From the NCBI GenBank assembly GCA_027327085.1, contig DAHWAT010000004.1, positions 1-38,153 on the forward strand: a stretch of 38,153 bases of DNA, in the 5' to 3' direction. Source of the stretch: Candidatus Saccharimonadota bacterium (GTDB lineage Bacteria > Patescibacteriota > Saccharimonadia > Saccharimonadales > UBA4665). Of this stretch, positions 7,335 to 17,445 are shown one piece after another (the first letter of the stretch is position 1; every line of letters begins with the position of its first letter). The notes under the pieces were generated by a model. It was not told where the DNA came from. It was given only the letters and a program-made list of their open reading frames with translations, and ran no database searches. A program made the translations under genes and the position numbers.

Positions 7335-9440
7335 TTAGCCAGTAGAACCATGTGTTGGAGTAGTCCCGTTTGGTGCCAATAAGTCAAATCCATCAACCTT
7401 ATTCAGCATACCCTTTGAGCTGCCGGGTGTATCACTTACGCCATACTGCCAAACCAATGCTTTAGTTGTAGGGTCAATTGCTACCATTCTATCTCTATGA
7501 TCATCATTTAACATAAAAACCCCACTAGGTAATTTTTCTACCAAGGAAGGGTCGTTTAAGCGTCCCGGTCCAGACGTCGGCTGATACCGGTATAGTACTT
7601 GTCCTTGACGAGTAAAAGTCAGAATAGCACCTGGATTTGAATAGTCAGCTATTAAATATAGGTTTGGGTTTTTACCAGGACCTGCTCCAAGTTGCTGCGG
7701 GTCTGAAGGATAAGAAATAGGTAACTTGGTAGCCCAAACCATCTTACCGGTAGGTGTATACTCGCTGACCCATGACCCAATAATTTCAGATACCAGTATA
7801 TTACCGTCGTACAATGGCGTATCACCATTGGGAGAGCCGAGCGATACCCCTGGATTATGCACACAAACCCCAGGTTCGCCAATAGTATGCGCAATTGTCT
7901 TATTTGGGTTAATAAATAGGATGCGACAATTTTGGTCATCTGCAACCACAACTTGTCCATTCTTAAGTTGATAAGCGTCATCAGGAGCTCTAAGATACCC
8001 TGGGGCACTACCTGCCGCTAGAGGATGCCCATAGGACCAGATTATTTTGCCTGATGGATAAGCTATTTTTACTATCGTATTATTGTTTTCTTGGTTAGAA
8101 ATTATTGCATGACCTTGATTTGCGAAAAATGCATCATCTGGAAAATAAAAGTTTGTGTTGCTTGCAGGCAAAGATTTAGATGGATACTTCCAGGTAATAT
8201 TCATTGATGAGTTCATTACCAAAATACGGTTGTTGCCCCTGTCGGCAATCATTAATTTATTACCATAGTAAGGGGAACCAGCTCCAGGAGTACCGGCTAC
8301 TCCAAACAATATATTGGGCTTAAGCATCTGCACAACTCCAACTACCTGTCCGTTAGACTCTCCGCCTACTAGCCAACCCGTGTTAGATATCACTGCGATA
8401 CCAGCATTAGATACCGGAACCTGTAGTCTACCGGCTAATAGGAATTGACCGCTGCTAGGATTTACAGCCCAGATATTATTAGTAGTTTTGGTGTTTGTAA
8501 CAGATATACCGCTTACTTGGGTAGTACCAACGCCTAGAGGTATATTTTGGACCTGATTACTTTGTCCCCCAACCAAGAACATTTCGTTATTTAAGACTAC
8601 TGCCGTAGAACCTTCTAGGGGCATAGGTAACTTCCAGGAGGCTAATTTAATAGTATGATTAGCTGGATTGATTATCTGTACTGTATTAACAGGCTGATTA
8701 GCGTCATGGCCCGATACAGCCAACCCGCCAAATATATATATTTTCCCATCAAAGCTAGCTGCGGCAGCATACCTCACAGGATATGGTAATAAACCAAAAA
8801 CGCTAAAGTTTTTTCCATCCGTAGTTGATAAAACCTGAGGGTCAGCCGTATTGCCATTGTACCCACCTATAATATAGGTCGTGTTGCCGATAGTTGCAGC
8901 TGTAGCATCAGATCTTAACTGAGGCATTTTTGCAACATTTGTTGCTCCTTGGTTAGCCGAAATTATCTGGGCTGTATTGACCGAACCCGATTGTCCGCCA
9001 CCGAAGATAACCATCTTACCTTTAACCATAGCACTGGCCGCATCATGTACACCAGTAGATAAATTACTGGTTAGATTAAGGTTGCCGTTAGAAGTGTTTA
9101 AGCTATACACGCCGCTAGCAGATGAGTTAGATGATGTATACCCACCGACAATGATTAAATTATTGCCGTTAGGGAAAACTGCCATACGGCTTAACGGTGA
9201 TGATAGCTGCCAAGGTAACAAACCTGATTCTGCGGCTGCTAATTTTGGAGTCGAATTTTTAGGTGTAACTCTAGTTGATAAACCAGAAATAGTGTTATGA
9301 TTTTGCCCTTTAAAGATTAAAAGCCCTGCTGCTATAACAATGACGATTCCAAAATAAATAAATTTAGCCTTAGAGTTTTTTTTTCTTTTTAAGACAAATT
9401 CTGGCCGCTTCCTTCTTGGTACAAACATCATGATATCCAA
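7335..9440 (-). CDS. Membrane-anchored kelch-repeat / beta-propeller protein
   Basis: N-terminal basic stretch and single TM (FIYFGIVIVIAAGLLIF), kelch-like repeats (NLIIVGGY, KMVIFGGGQ, TTYIIGGYNG, KIYIFGG, EMFLVGG), then a second propeller-like half (IADRGNNRILVMN, VVADDQNCRILFIN, MLNDDHRDRMVAID). ORF-track start is TTG; ATG at 9431 or 9428 is more likely. Confidence 0.8.
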   Translation of the reverse strand: MDIMMFVPRRKRPEFVLKRKKNSKAKFIYFGIVIVIAAGLLIFKGQNHNTISGLSTRVTPKNSTPKLAAAESGLLPWQLSSPLSRMAVFPNGNNLIIVGGYTSSNSSASGVYSLNTSNGNLNLTSNLSTGVHDAASAMVKGKMVIFGGGQSGSVNTAQIISANQGATNVAKMPQLRSDATAATIGNTTYIIGGYNGNTADPQVLSTTDGKNFSVFGLLPYPVRYAAAASFDGKIYIFGGLAVSGHDANQPVNTVQIINPANHTIKLASWKLPMPLEGSTAVVLNNEMFLVGGQSNQVQNIPLGVGTTQVSGISVTNTKTTNNIWAVNPSSGQFLLAGRLQVPVSNAGIAVISNTGWLVGGESNGQVVGVVQMLKPNILFGVAGTPGAGSPYYGNKLMIADRGNNRILVMNSSMNITWKYPSKSLPASNTNFYFPDDAFFANQGHAIISNQENNNTIVKIAYPSGKIIWSYGHPLAAGSAPGYLRAPDDAYQLKNGQVVVADDQNCRILFINPNKTIAHTIGEPGVCVHNPGVSLGSPNGDTPLYDGNILVSEIIGSWVSEYTPTGKMVWATKLPISYPSDPQQLGAGPGKNPNLYLIADYSNPGAILTFTRQGQVLYRYQPTSGPGRLNDPSLVEKLPSGVFMLNDDHRDRMVAIDPTTKALVWQYGVSDTPGSSKGMLNKVDGFDLLAPNGTTPTHGSTG

Positions 9441-9686
9441 TTACTTATTATCTTTAACTTAACCTTATTAAATCATACTATATTATATGTTTGTTTAAGA
9501 TAAAATATGCAAAAAATATGAGCTAATAGCCTTTTTGATATTTAGTAAAAAGCTACTGTTGAAATAGGCTACAACAAACTTCTTTAGGTTATATGTGTAA
9601 TCATTACTATAAAGATTAAATTACATAGAAAAAAGTTGTTTTAAAAAAGTTAAATCAATAAGCTTAGTAGTTTTGTTCTAGTTTAA

Positions 9687-10112
9687 CTAACTACCATCTA
9701 GTGAAATATCTTCTGACTGGCCAATTGGCTTCAGAATGGTGCCAACTATCTGATCGACTTGATCGTCGGTTAAGTTTGCTTTAACTAAATAGCCTTCTAT
9801 TTTCAGATCTCTTAAGCTTGATGGGGCATCTGCTTCATTAAGATTGGAAATAATCAGAACCTTAATATCTTCGCCCCAATCTGATGAACGCATTACTTTA
9901 AGGATTTGTTCACCAGAAAGCTTAGGTAGCATTAGATCCAATAAGACAAGCTCGGGTCGATTCTTTTCTATCTCCACCAATGCCTGGATACCGTCGCCGG
10001 CCACGGCACATTTATAGCCAATTAGCTCTAGTCTAGTTTTATAGATTTCTGCAAGACTTGGCTGGTCTTCGACAATAACTATTTGGGCTTTTGTTTGATT
10101 ATTTTCATCCAT
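9687..10112 (-). CDS. Receiver-only response regulator (CheY-like)
   Basis: VIVEDQPSLAEIYKTRLE; phospho-Asp in LVLLDLMLPKLSG; conserved Lys in YLVKA; no output domain. Confidence 0.88.
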   Translation of the reverse strand: MDENNQTKAQIVIVEDQPSLAEIYKTRLELIGYKCAVAGDGIQALVEIEKNRPELVLLDLMLPKLSGEQILKVMRSSDWGEDIKVLIISNLNEADAPSSLRDLKIEGYLVKANLTDDQVDQIVGTILKPIGQSEDISLDGS

Positions 10113-10246
10113 AAAGGCATTATATTACTTTTGTGTTTGGATACAAAGCTGAATCTAACAAAAGGCTAGGTATGTTTATTTGCAATATAACTTAATATGT
10201 TATACTATATAGTATATAATTATAATGTTAGTCAGACACAACATTC

Positions 10247-10915
10247 ATGTCTAGTACAATAAACCGGTTTGAATACGATGAAGCTGTTACTAAAGAGGCT
10301 GAGCAACGATATGTTTATCTGCCGTCTATCGCTATAGCTAGCGGGCTAGACCCGATGATTGATATTAATCAAGTTGCTTTACTCGAAGGAGTAAGCAAAA
10401 TTAAGCCGGGGCATCTTGCTGTGACTCTTCGTGACTTCAACGCTAACTTAGCGCCTAACCCATCTTTAGTTTACGATCTAGAGGGACAAGCTTTTAAGTT
10501 AAGCTTAGACGAAAGACAGACTGTTAGCGAAAACCAATTAAATGAAGCTTTCTGGTTAGGCTGTTTAGTCACTAAAGCTGCTACCGGCAAGAATGGGGCT
10601 CTTAAGTACAATCAGCACCAAAAGAACCTTAAGAAGACTAACTCAAATCTCTTGGCAATTGGCGCTACAGCCTTATTATTAACACCAGAGTTAATTGACC
10701 AGATTGGTAATACGGCAATTGTGGCTGAAGCCTTAATTATGTCAGGTTTAATTTTAAATAAATTAAAACTGATAGCAGAAGATAAGGAAGTCTATTTTAA
10801 AAAGCGCTATCTTGGGCAAGCTCAAACTTTAGCTGCTAATTATCGAGCTCTTAAATTTAAAACTCCAGATCAATTAGCCGCCAACGTTATTCAATTTCCA
10901 GCTAAAGTTCGCTAA
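10247..10915 (+). CDS. Hypothetical protein (222 aa)
   Basis: Long ORF with coding-like composition and upstream TATAAT-like region; no family recognised. Confidence 0.7.
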   Translation: MSSTINRFEYDEAVTKEAEQRYVYLPSIAIASGLDPMIDINQVALLEGVSKIKPGHLAVTLRDFNANLAPNPSLVYDLEGQAFKLSLDERQTVSENQLNEAFWLGCLVTKAATGKNGALKYNQHQKNLKKTNSNLLAIGATALLLTPELIDQIGNTAIVAEALIMSGLILNKLKLIAEDKEVYFKKRYLGQAQTLAANYRALKFKTPDQLAANVIQFPAKVR

Positions 10916-10935
10916 GTAGTCAATAAATAACTAAA

Positions 10936-11919
10936 TTATTGGTCGAGCTCTAGGGTTTTTCTGATAATACTATCGTCACTTAGACTAGTTAAATCGCTTA
11001 AGAGACTAACCGCATAAGTTAAACAGGCCCTAGCAAATACTATTTCATCATGTCTAGCCTGTCTTAAGTCCTGATTGATCTTCTCTTCATATGTAGCATT
11101 GTTTAAAAAATTAACTTGGACTCTAGACCAGGTTTGAGTCATGATTTTGCCGGCATACATAAATATTTTTTGCTCAGGTCTAGCCACAAACGAAACATTA
11201 TTAGCTTTATCTAGATGACTAACTTGCTTATAGACAATCAATAAACTAGCTAATGCTGCTTCAGTCTCAATCAGTATATAGTCAATTGGCTGAGCCTTAG
11301 TATCCGAATTGGGGCCTAAAAAATTGTAACTAACTAGCTCGGAGACATAGTTACTGATAAAACTGCCGACCGACTCAGGATCTTTGAGAAACCTTTCGGC
11401 TAGATCTAATTCATAGGCTTTACGCTGATTCTCGGTCGTAGCTTTTATTTTTTCTATAAAACCTATTTCTTCTAAATAGACGACTTGAGCGCATTCCTCA
11501 ACATCAAGATCATCAAAGATATTTGTATTTTTTAGTATCTCGACTAAACCACTCCAATAGCCATGCTCTAAAAAGTGGCTAACCGGCTTATCTTCTTGTA
11601 GAGCAGCCGAAAAGACATGATCAGGCAGTAACTCAATAAATAAATTCCGAAAATCTTGGAATTTTACTTTTGCAAAATCTAAGCTATCGTTGATGTCTTC
11701 ATCATCTAGACAACTTAGGCTATCAACCATAGTTGCCGTAGACTTTAAAAAATCATGAACAGCCGAGTCCTGGCTATTAGGTTGATTAACTTGTAACTCA
11801 AGCAGGGTAAAGTCAATTTGTTCTGGCTCAGCCAAACGCTCAACTAGTTGACGAGATAAAGCCTGATAGCGCTCAAGACCTTCACTAAAACTTAGTTGTA
11901 TATTCTCTTCTCTTGCCAT
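10936..11919 (-). CDS. Hypothetical acidic protein (327 aa)
   Basis: Long ORF, mostly helical and Asp/Glu-rich; lies downstream of the VirD4-like ATPase gene on the same strand. Confidence 0.75.
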   Translation of the reverse strand: MAREENIQLSFSEGLERYQALSRQLVERLAEPEQIDFTLLELQVNQPNSQDSAVHDFLKSTATMVDSLSCLDDEDINDSLDFAKVKFQDFRNLFIELLPDHVFSAALQEDKPVSHFLEHGYWSGLVEILKNTNIFDDLDVEECAQVVYLEEIGFIEKIKATTENQRKAYELDLAERFLKDPESVGSFISNYVSELVSYNFLGPNSDTKAQPIDYILIETEAALASLLIVYKQVSHLDKANNVSFVARPEQKIFMYAGKIMTQTWSRVQVNFLNNATYEEKINQDLRQARHDEIVFARACLTYAVSLLSDLTSLSDDSIIRKTLELDQ

Positions 11920-12001
11920 ATTTAAGTTTATTTAGTCTTAACATATATGCTTAGAAAGTAAAACCCTAATTACTACTTAATATTACATAGCTTTTCTTTA
12001 C

Positions 12002-14281
12002 TCAACCTGACTTAAGCGGCTTTAATAGAATAGTTGAGCCAGAAACTGGTAAGGCGTTGTCTTGTCCTTCAAGCCTAGCATAAAATTTAAAACGTGCTAG
12101 GTTGGCAATCTCAGAGGTTTTAACGTATGGCTCAAAAAAGCTTTTTAATAAATTAGCTGAGTAAGGACTCTTTTGGCGAAAGACCACTAAATTGCCGACG
12201 TTGTCTAATATCGTGCTAGCTAGCTTAGGATCGTCTAATTGGGCTAGCGATTGTTGAGCCATAGTCAGGCATAAGCCGTACTTTCTGCTTTCTGAGAATA
12301 AGTTAACAAATGATTTACTAGCATAATTTTGAAACTCATCTACATACAGATAAAAAGGCTCCCTATCTCTAGAGCTCATCGCTTGACGGGCAAGCACGGC
12401 AAGTTCTAATTTGGCTAAAATTAAAGACCCTATTACAGTTGAAGCTTCTTCGCCAATTGCTCCTTTAGCTAAATTGCAAACGATTATTTTTTGATCATTT
12501 ATCGATTGATAGAAATTAAGCCCTGGCTTTTTAGTGGCAACTACCGCTTTAATGTATGGATTGGTAGTTAATCTATCTAAACGGCTTAGTGGGCCTAATC
12601 CCATTTTAACTCTCTGAAAATCACCGGCTTTATTAAACTCCTCCTGCCAAAAGCGTTTGATTGATTCGTCGTCAAGACCCTGTATGACTTGCCACCTAAA
12701 AAGCTTGTCGCTAATCATTCTAGCTACATCGATCAAACTAGGTTGATCTAAACTTAAAACCGACAAAACAGCGTACTTAAGCACTCTTTCTATCCTAAAG
12801 GCACTTGTCTCGTCATTGGATGCGAAAATCTTTCTAAATACACTCAAACAGGCTTCGCTTACTTGATCTTTGGCTATAACTAAAGCCTGGCCACTTAAGT
12901 TTTTGGGTAATTCTAGTAAGTTAATACCGATCACTGAACTAATGTCCTGTGGATTAAAATAGATTACGTCTTTAAGCCGATCTTTTGGCACACGAGTTAT
13001 GACTGATTGCGCTAAATCACCATGCGGATCAACAATCATTAAACCGTGTTTATTGTCTATGTCTTGATTAATCATATATTCCAGCATGGTCGTTTTACCG
13101 TTGCCGGTTCCTCCAAGAATATAAACATGCCTCTGCCTATCAGCCTTAGTTAAACCAATCCTTTGAGTACTACCTTGATAATTATTTAAGCCAATGTAAA
13201 CATCGGCTGATTTTACTAAATTGCTCGAAGCCAGGCTACGGCTTGCAGCCTGTTTAAAATACACTCTTGCCGGGTCTAAATTAGACGGAAAGTGGAACAA
13301 AGAAGCTAGTTCACTCGAAGCTAGGATATTGTTTCGATTGATTAAAGCTGGCAGCTTATGCTTAAAACCAAAATTGAGCCAAACGCTTGGACGCCAAGAT
13401 GTTACTAAAGCTTGTTCTCCGGGTAAGTCTATGTTTTTTAATGAGGCTTCAAAGAGCTGTAATCTCGCCTTAATGTCTTCGGCTGTGTCGCCGATTATTA
13501 ATAACCTAATAGTAGTTTTGAATAAAACTTGATCAAGTTTTGAGGTTGATTGTTGGTTAGCCTTTAATGAGCTAGCTCTTATTTTCTTTATGAAAAAGTT
13601 GATCGACCTTATTATATAGCCACTGTTTTTGTGGTTTTGACTATCGATTCGTTGACTTAAGCGTCGATTAAAACTTTCCGGCAAAGGGCTGAGCGTAATT
13701 TGAAAGTAAAGTTTAGACCGCTTAGACTTTATCTGGTTAGAATTAAAGGCTAAATTAGCTAAAGCGTTTTGTCTGAGTGAGCCGGTAAAATTGTACTTTA
13801 GTTTGAACTGTTTAATCATAAAATGGCTGGAGCTTGATAAGTAGGGCTGGCTACCAATTGATTGCAATACCACATCCTGCAAGCAGTCATGGATTAAATG
13901 TTTTGCCGGTTCAACTAGCTTTTGCGGCATAAACACACAAAAACTAACTCGGTCGTTACTAGTTGTCCTTACTTCAAGCAAATAAGTTGGTTTTAATCGG
14001 AGTAATTTAGATGCTAAACTACTGCTTCTCAGGCCGTTTAAACTAGTAAAAAGCTTTGAAAACGCTTCAGGCGATAAGTCAATATATGTGGGAGGGATAA
14101 TTTCTAGTCCTACTAAATGGTTATTCAAATTAACAACCTCTTGAGCGATTCTGCAAATAAACCAGTAGATTAAGCCTAAAAGACAAACAATAGCTATAAA
14201 GTTCACAATAAAACCACCAAGACCGCTGCCAAATAGGTTGAAAGTTTGGTTTGCCAACAAGAAAGGCTGATCTATAGCCAT
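12002..14281 (-). CDS. Type IV secretion/conjugation-type ATPase (VirD4/TraG-TraM recognition, HerA/DUF87-like)
   Basis: N-terminal TM; Walker A ILGGTGNGKTTMLEYMI; Walker-B-like GLMIVDPHGDL; PFYLYVDEFQNYASKSFVNLFSESRKYGLCLTMAQQSLAQL. Confidence 0.87.
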   Translation of the reverse strand: MAIDQPFLLANQTFNLFGSGLGGFIVNFIAIVCLLGLIYWFICRIAQEVVNLNNHLVGLEIIPPTYIDLSPEAFSKLFTSLNGLRSSSLASKLLRLKPTYLLEVRTTSNDRVSFCVFMPQKLVEPAKHLIHDCLQDVVLQSIGSQPYLSSSSHFMIKQFKLKYNFTGSLRQNALANLAFNSNQIKSKRSKLYFQITLSPLPESFNRRLSQRIDSQNHKNSGYIIRSINFFIKKIRASSLKANQQSTSKLDQVLFKTTIRLLIIGDTAEDIKARLQLFEASLKNIDLPGEQALVTSWRPSVWLNFGFKHKLPALINRNNILASSELASLFHFPSNLDPARVYFKQAASRSLASSNLVKSADVYIGLNNYQGSTQRIGLTKADRQRHVYILGGTGNGKTTMLEYMINQDIDNKHGLMIVDPHGDLAQSVITRVPKDRLKDVIYFNPQDISSVIGINLLELPKNLSGQALVIAKDQVSEACLSVFRKIFASNDETSAFRIERVLKYAVLSVLSLDQPSLIDVARMISDKLFRWQVIQGLDDESIKRFWQEEFNKAGDFQRVKMGLGPLSRLDRLTTNPYIKAVVATKKPGLNFYQSINDQKIIVCNLAKGAIGEEASTVIGSLILAKLELAVLARQAMSSRDREPFYLYVDEFQNYASKSFVNLFSESRKYGLCLTMAQQSLAQLDDPKLASTILDNVGNLVVFRQKSPYSANLLKSFFEPYVKTSEIANLARFKFYARLEGQDNALPVSGSTILLKPLKSG

Positions 14282-14386
14282 AGTGTCTCTTTATGTCTTA
14301 ATGACTAAATACTAGTCTTAAAACTTATCATCTTACTGTAAGAATTTAAGCTAAGTATCTTTTGAGTATAGTTTTAAAACAGGCTA

Positions 14387-15127
14387 TTAATAATCGGCCT
14401 GCTTAGTTATACTGGCCGACAAAAGATTATCGGTAACTAAACTAACTTGGCCATTATTAGACTCTATAAAGTTTACTATCCGGCTTATCGGTATGCTTTG
14501 GTCTTGGTCAATTAGGCGTTTAAGCGCTGCAGCTTTATTATCCCCGGTTGCTACTACAACCGCCTGATTAACTTGCTTAAAAGCCGCTAGGCTCAAGCTA
14601 ATTCTTTGACTAGGTGGTTTTGGCGAATCCTTAACTGTAATAACGAGCGGACTTGAAGCTTTAAGGCCGGCTGAGCCAGGGAAGAGCGACAGACTATGCC
14701 CGTCCTCGCCGATGCCTAAATAAACCAGATCAAACCTAGGCGAGTCACCGACTTTAGCTAGACTATTTAAGCGCTTTTCATAATCAAGCGCCATTTGGTC
14801 TAAATTGTCGAAATAGCGTGGAGCAAGCAAACGATCAGGCTTAAGTTTTAATTTACTTATTAAGTGTTGCTGAACAGCTAACCAGTTGGACTCAGGATCA
14901 TTAGCAAGCACATATCGCTCGTCGCCAATTAAAAACCAAACTTTAGACCAGTCTAAAAACTGAGCATAATCATAAGCTAAAACCTGATAAACCGGCTGAA
15001 AACTATGCCCACCGGCAAGGACCCAAGTAGCCTCGGCGTGTTCTATTAAAGCCTGCTTTAAAGTCATAGCGCTTAAGTAGGCTACTTTGTCGGCAAGATC
15101 ACTAGATTGGCAGCTACACAGATTCAT
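14387..15127 (-). CDS. pgl: 6-phosphogluconolactonase
   Basis: VLAGGHSFQPVYQVL, WFLIGDERYV..SNW, YLGIGEDGHSLSLFPGS: SugarP isomerase/DevB motifs. Confidence 0.9.
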   Translation of the reverse strand: MNLCSCQSSDLADKVAYLSAMTLKQALIEHAEATWVLAGGHSFQPVYQVLAYDYAQFLDWSKVWFLIGDERYVLANDPESNWLAVQQHLISKLKLKPDRLLAPRYFDNLDQMALDYEKRLNSLAKVGDSPRFDLVYLGIGEDGHSLSLFPGSAGLKASSPLVITVKDSPKPPSQRISLSLAAFKQVNQAVVVATGDNKAAALKRLIDQDQSIPISRIVNFIESNNGQVSLVTDNLLSASITKQADY

Positions 15128-15158
15128 TTATCAGCCTTTTTAATTAATTTGTATTATA

Positions 15159-16613
15159 ATGGAATCAATGGGGAAAACAGAATTAGCAGATATTGCCGTT
15201 GTCGGCATGGCCGTTATGGGCCAAAATTTAATCCTAAATATGAATGATCACGGCTTTAAGGTTGTGGCCTTTAACCGAACAGTCTCAAAAGTTGACGATT
15301 TTTTAAACTCAGCCGCTAAAGGGACCCAGATAGTTGGGGCTCACTCTGCCGCTGAAATGATCAGCCTGCTTAAAAAACCAAGACGAGTAATGTTAATGGT
15401 TAAGGCCGGTGAAGCAGTTGATGAGACGATAGAGCATATACTGCCCTATATGGAAGCAGGCGACATCATTATTGATGGCGGAAACAGCCTGTTTACCGAT
15501 ACTATTAGAAGACAAGCTTACCTTAATCAAAAATCTATTTTATATGTAGGCACTGGTATATCTGGCGGTGAAGAAGGAGCCCGCCATGGCCCAGCCATTA
15601 TGCCTGGTGGCGATAAGCAGGCTTGGCCACACTTAAAAGACATTTTTCAAGCAATCGCTGCCAAAGATCTCAATGGCAATCCATGCTGTGACTGGATTGG
15701 TGACGGAGGAGCTGGTCATTACGTCAAAATGGTTCATAACGGTATTGAATACGGCGATATGCAATTAATTAGCGAAAGCTACGCTCTTCTAAAAGCTCTA
15801 GGCCTTAGTAACCAAGAGCTTAGTGACACGTTTAGAGATTGGAATAACGGCGTACTAGACAGCTACTTAATCGAGATTACTGCCAATATTTTGAGCTACA
15901 AAGATGGCAACGGTGATTACGTTATTGATAAGATTTTAGACGTCGCCGGCCAAAAGGGAACAGGCAAGTGGACAGTCATCAGTGCCAGTGAACTCAGTCA
16001 GCCGGCAACGGTTATTGCTGAAGCCTTATTCTCTAGATTCATATCGTCTTTAAAAAAGACTAGGCTCAAACTCAATGCGGTCTACCAAACAACTGCACCC
16101 ATACAACTTGATTTGACTGGTGAAAAAATAGGACAAGCCTTATACGCTAGTAAAATTATTAGTTACGCTCAAGGCTATATGTTACTCAAGCAAGCTTCAA
16201 GTGAATACGGCTTTGACATAAATTATGCTAAAGTTGCGGCAATATGGACCGGTGGGTGTATAATTAGAAGTAGATTCCTAGGCGATATCGAGAAGGCCTA
16301 TATAAAAAATCCTAATTTAGAAAGTTTACTTTTAGACGATTTTTTTGTTGAGGCCATTTTAAATAATCTTACGTCATGGCGTGAAGTTGTGTCTAAGTCC
16401 GTAGCCAGCGGTATACCTATTTCAGGTCTAGCTTCGGCACTAACTTTCTTTGACGCTTTTAGAAGCAATAGCTTACCAGCTAATTTAATTCAAGCTCAAA
16501 GGGATTATTTTGGCGCTCACACCTATGAGCGCATCGATACGCCAGGAAAGTCTTTCCATACTAATTGGACAGGCAGCGGCGGTGATACAACAGCCGGACT
16601 CTACAATAACTAA
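15159..16613 (+). CDS. gnd: 6-phosphogluconate dehydrogenase (decarboxylating); start likely 15168
   Basis: VVGMAVMGQNLILNMNDHGF, GTGISGGEEGARHGPAIMPGG, GAGHYVKMVHNGIEYGDMQLI, GQKGTGKWT. The 15159 ATG overlaps TATAAT (15155-15160), so ATG 15168 is preferred. Confidence 0.96.
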   Translation: MESMGKTELADIAVVGMAVMGQNLILNMNDHGFKVVAFNRTVSKVDDFLNSAAKGTQIVGAHSAAEMISLLKKPRRVMLMVKAGEAVDETIEHILPYMEAGDIIIDGGNSLFTDTIRRQAYLNQKSILYVGTGISGGEEGARHGPAIMPGGDKQAWPHLKDIFQAIAAKDLNGNPCCDWIGDGGAGHYVKMVHNGIEYGDMQLISESYALLKALGLSNQELSDTFRDWNNGVLDSYLIEITANILSYKDGNGDYVIDKILDVAGQKGTGKWTVISASELSQPATVIAEALFSRFISSLKKTRLKLNAVYQTTAPIQLDLTGEKIGQALYASKIISYAQGYMLLKQASSEYGFDINYAKVAAIWTGGCIIRSRFLGDIEKAYIKNPNLESLLLDDFFVEAILNNLTSWREVVSKSVASGIPISGLASALTFFDAFRSNSLPANLIQAQRDYFGAHTYERIDTPGKSFHTNWTGSGGDTTAGLYNN

Positions 16614-16636
16614 TCAACCATTCGATATGGAGGCAA

Positions 16637-17440
16637 ATGACAGAAACTATAATCCAAGCAATCGATTTAAAGAAGCAATTTGGCGACTTTGAAGCCGTTA
16701 AGGGCATTTCGTTTGAAGTAAAAAGAGGTGAGATATTTGCCTTTCTAGGACCCAATGGAGCCGGCAAAAGTACCACCATTAAAATGCTAACGACCATGCT
16801 TAGGCCTACATCAGGCACCCTAAAACTAGACGGACATGATGTGGCTAATGAGCGAGATAGTGCCCGTAAAGCCTTTGGCATCGTTTTCCAAGATCCCAGT
16901 CTTGACGAAGAACTTAGTGCCTATGAAAATATGGAGCTACACGCCATTCTTTATAGGGTTCCCAAAGCTCAACAAAAGCACCGGATTAATAGCTTACTTG
17001 AGCTAGTCGATTTAAATGAGAGAAAAGACTCAATGGTAAAAACTTTTTCAGGTGGTATGCGACGAAGACTTGAGATAGCCAGAGGTCTTATTCACGAACC
17101 AAAGGTGCTTTTTTTGGATGAACCGACTTTAGGCCTTGATACTCAAACCCGCAACATGCTCTGGAATTATGTCAAAAAACTAAGCAAGGAAAAGGGAATG
17201 ACCATATTCTTTACCACTCACTACCTTGACGAGGCAGAAGCAGTAGCCGAAACCATAGCAATTATTGATCATGGCTTAATCATCGAAAGAGGCACATCCA
17301 AGCAACTGACTAAAGAGACAGGTACTAAAACTCTGGAACAAGCATATTTGAAGTTAACCGGTACAGAAATTCGCGATGAAAGCGGTAATAATGATGGCCT
17401 TAACGCCCGGATGGCCAGAAGAAATAAGGCATTGAGGTAA
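16637..17440 (+). CDS. ABC transporter ATP-binding protein (DrrA-like)
   Basis: Walker A FLGPNGAGKSTTIKML, signature FSGGMRRRLEIARGL, Walker B VLFLDEPTLGLD. Confidence 0.95.
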   Translation: MTETIIQAIDLKKQFGDFEAVKGISFEVKRGEIFAFLGPNGAGKSTTIKMLTTMLRPTSGTLKLDGHDVANERDSARKAFGIVFQDPSLDEELSAYENMELHAILYRVPKAQQKHRINSLLELVDLNERKDSMVKTFSGGMRRRLEIARGLIHEPKVLFLDEPTLGLDTQTRNMLWNYVKKLSKEKGMTIFFTTHYLDEAEAVAETIAIIDHGLIIERGTSKQLTKETGTKTLEQAYLKLTGTEIRDESGNNDGLNARMARRNKALR

Positions 17441-17445
17441 TAGAT

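Noticed and set aside
9527-9555. Hairpin TAG-C-CTTTTT-gatatttagt-AAAAAG-CTA in AT-rich intergenic DNA
   Set aside because: Low-complexity A/T stem without a proper U-tract; not convincing as a terminator or regulatory RNA.
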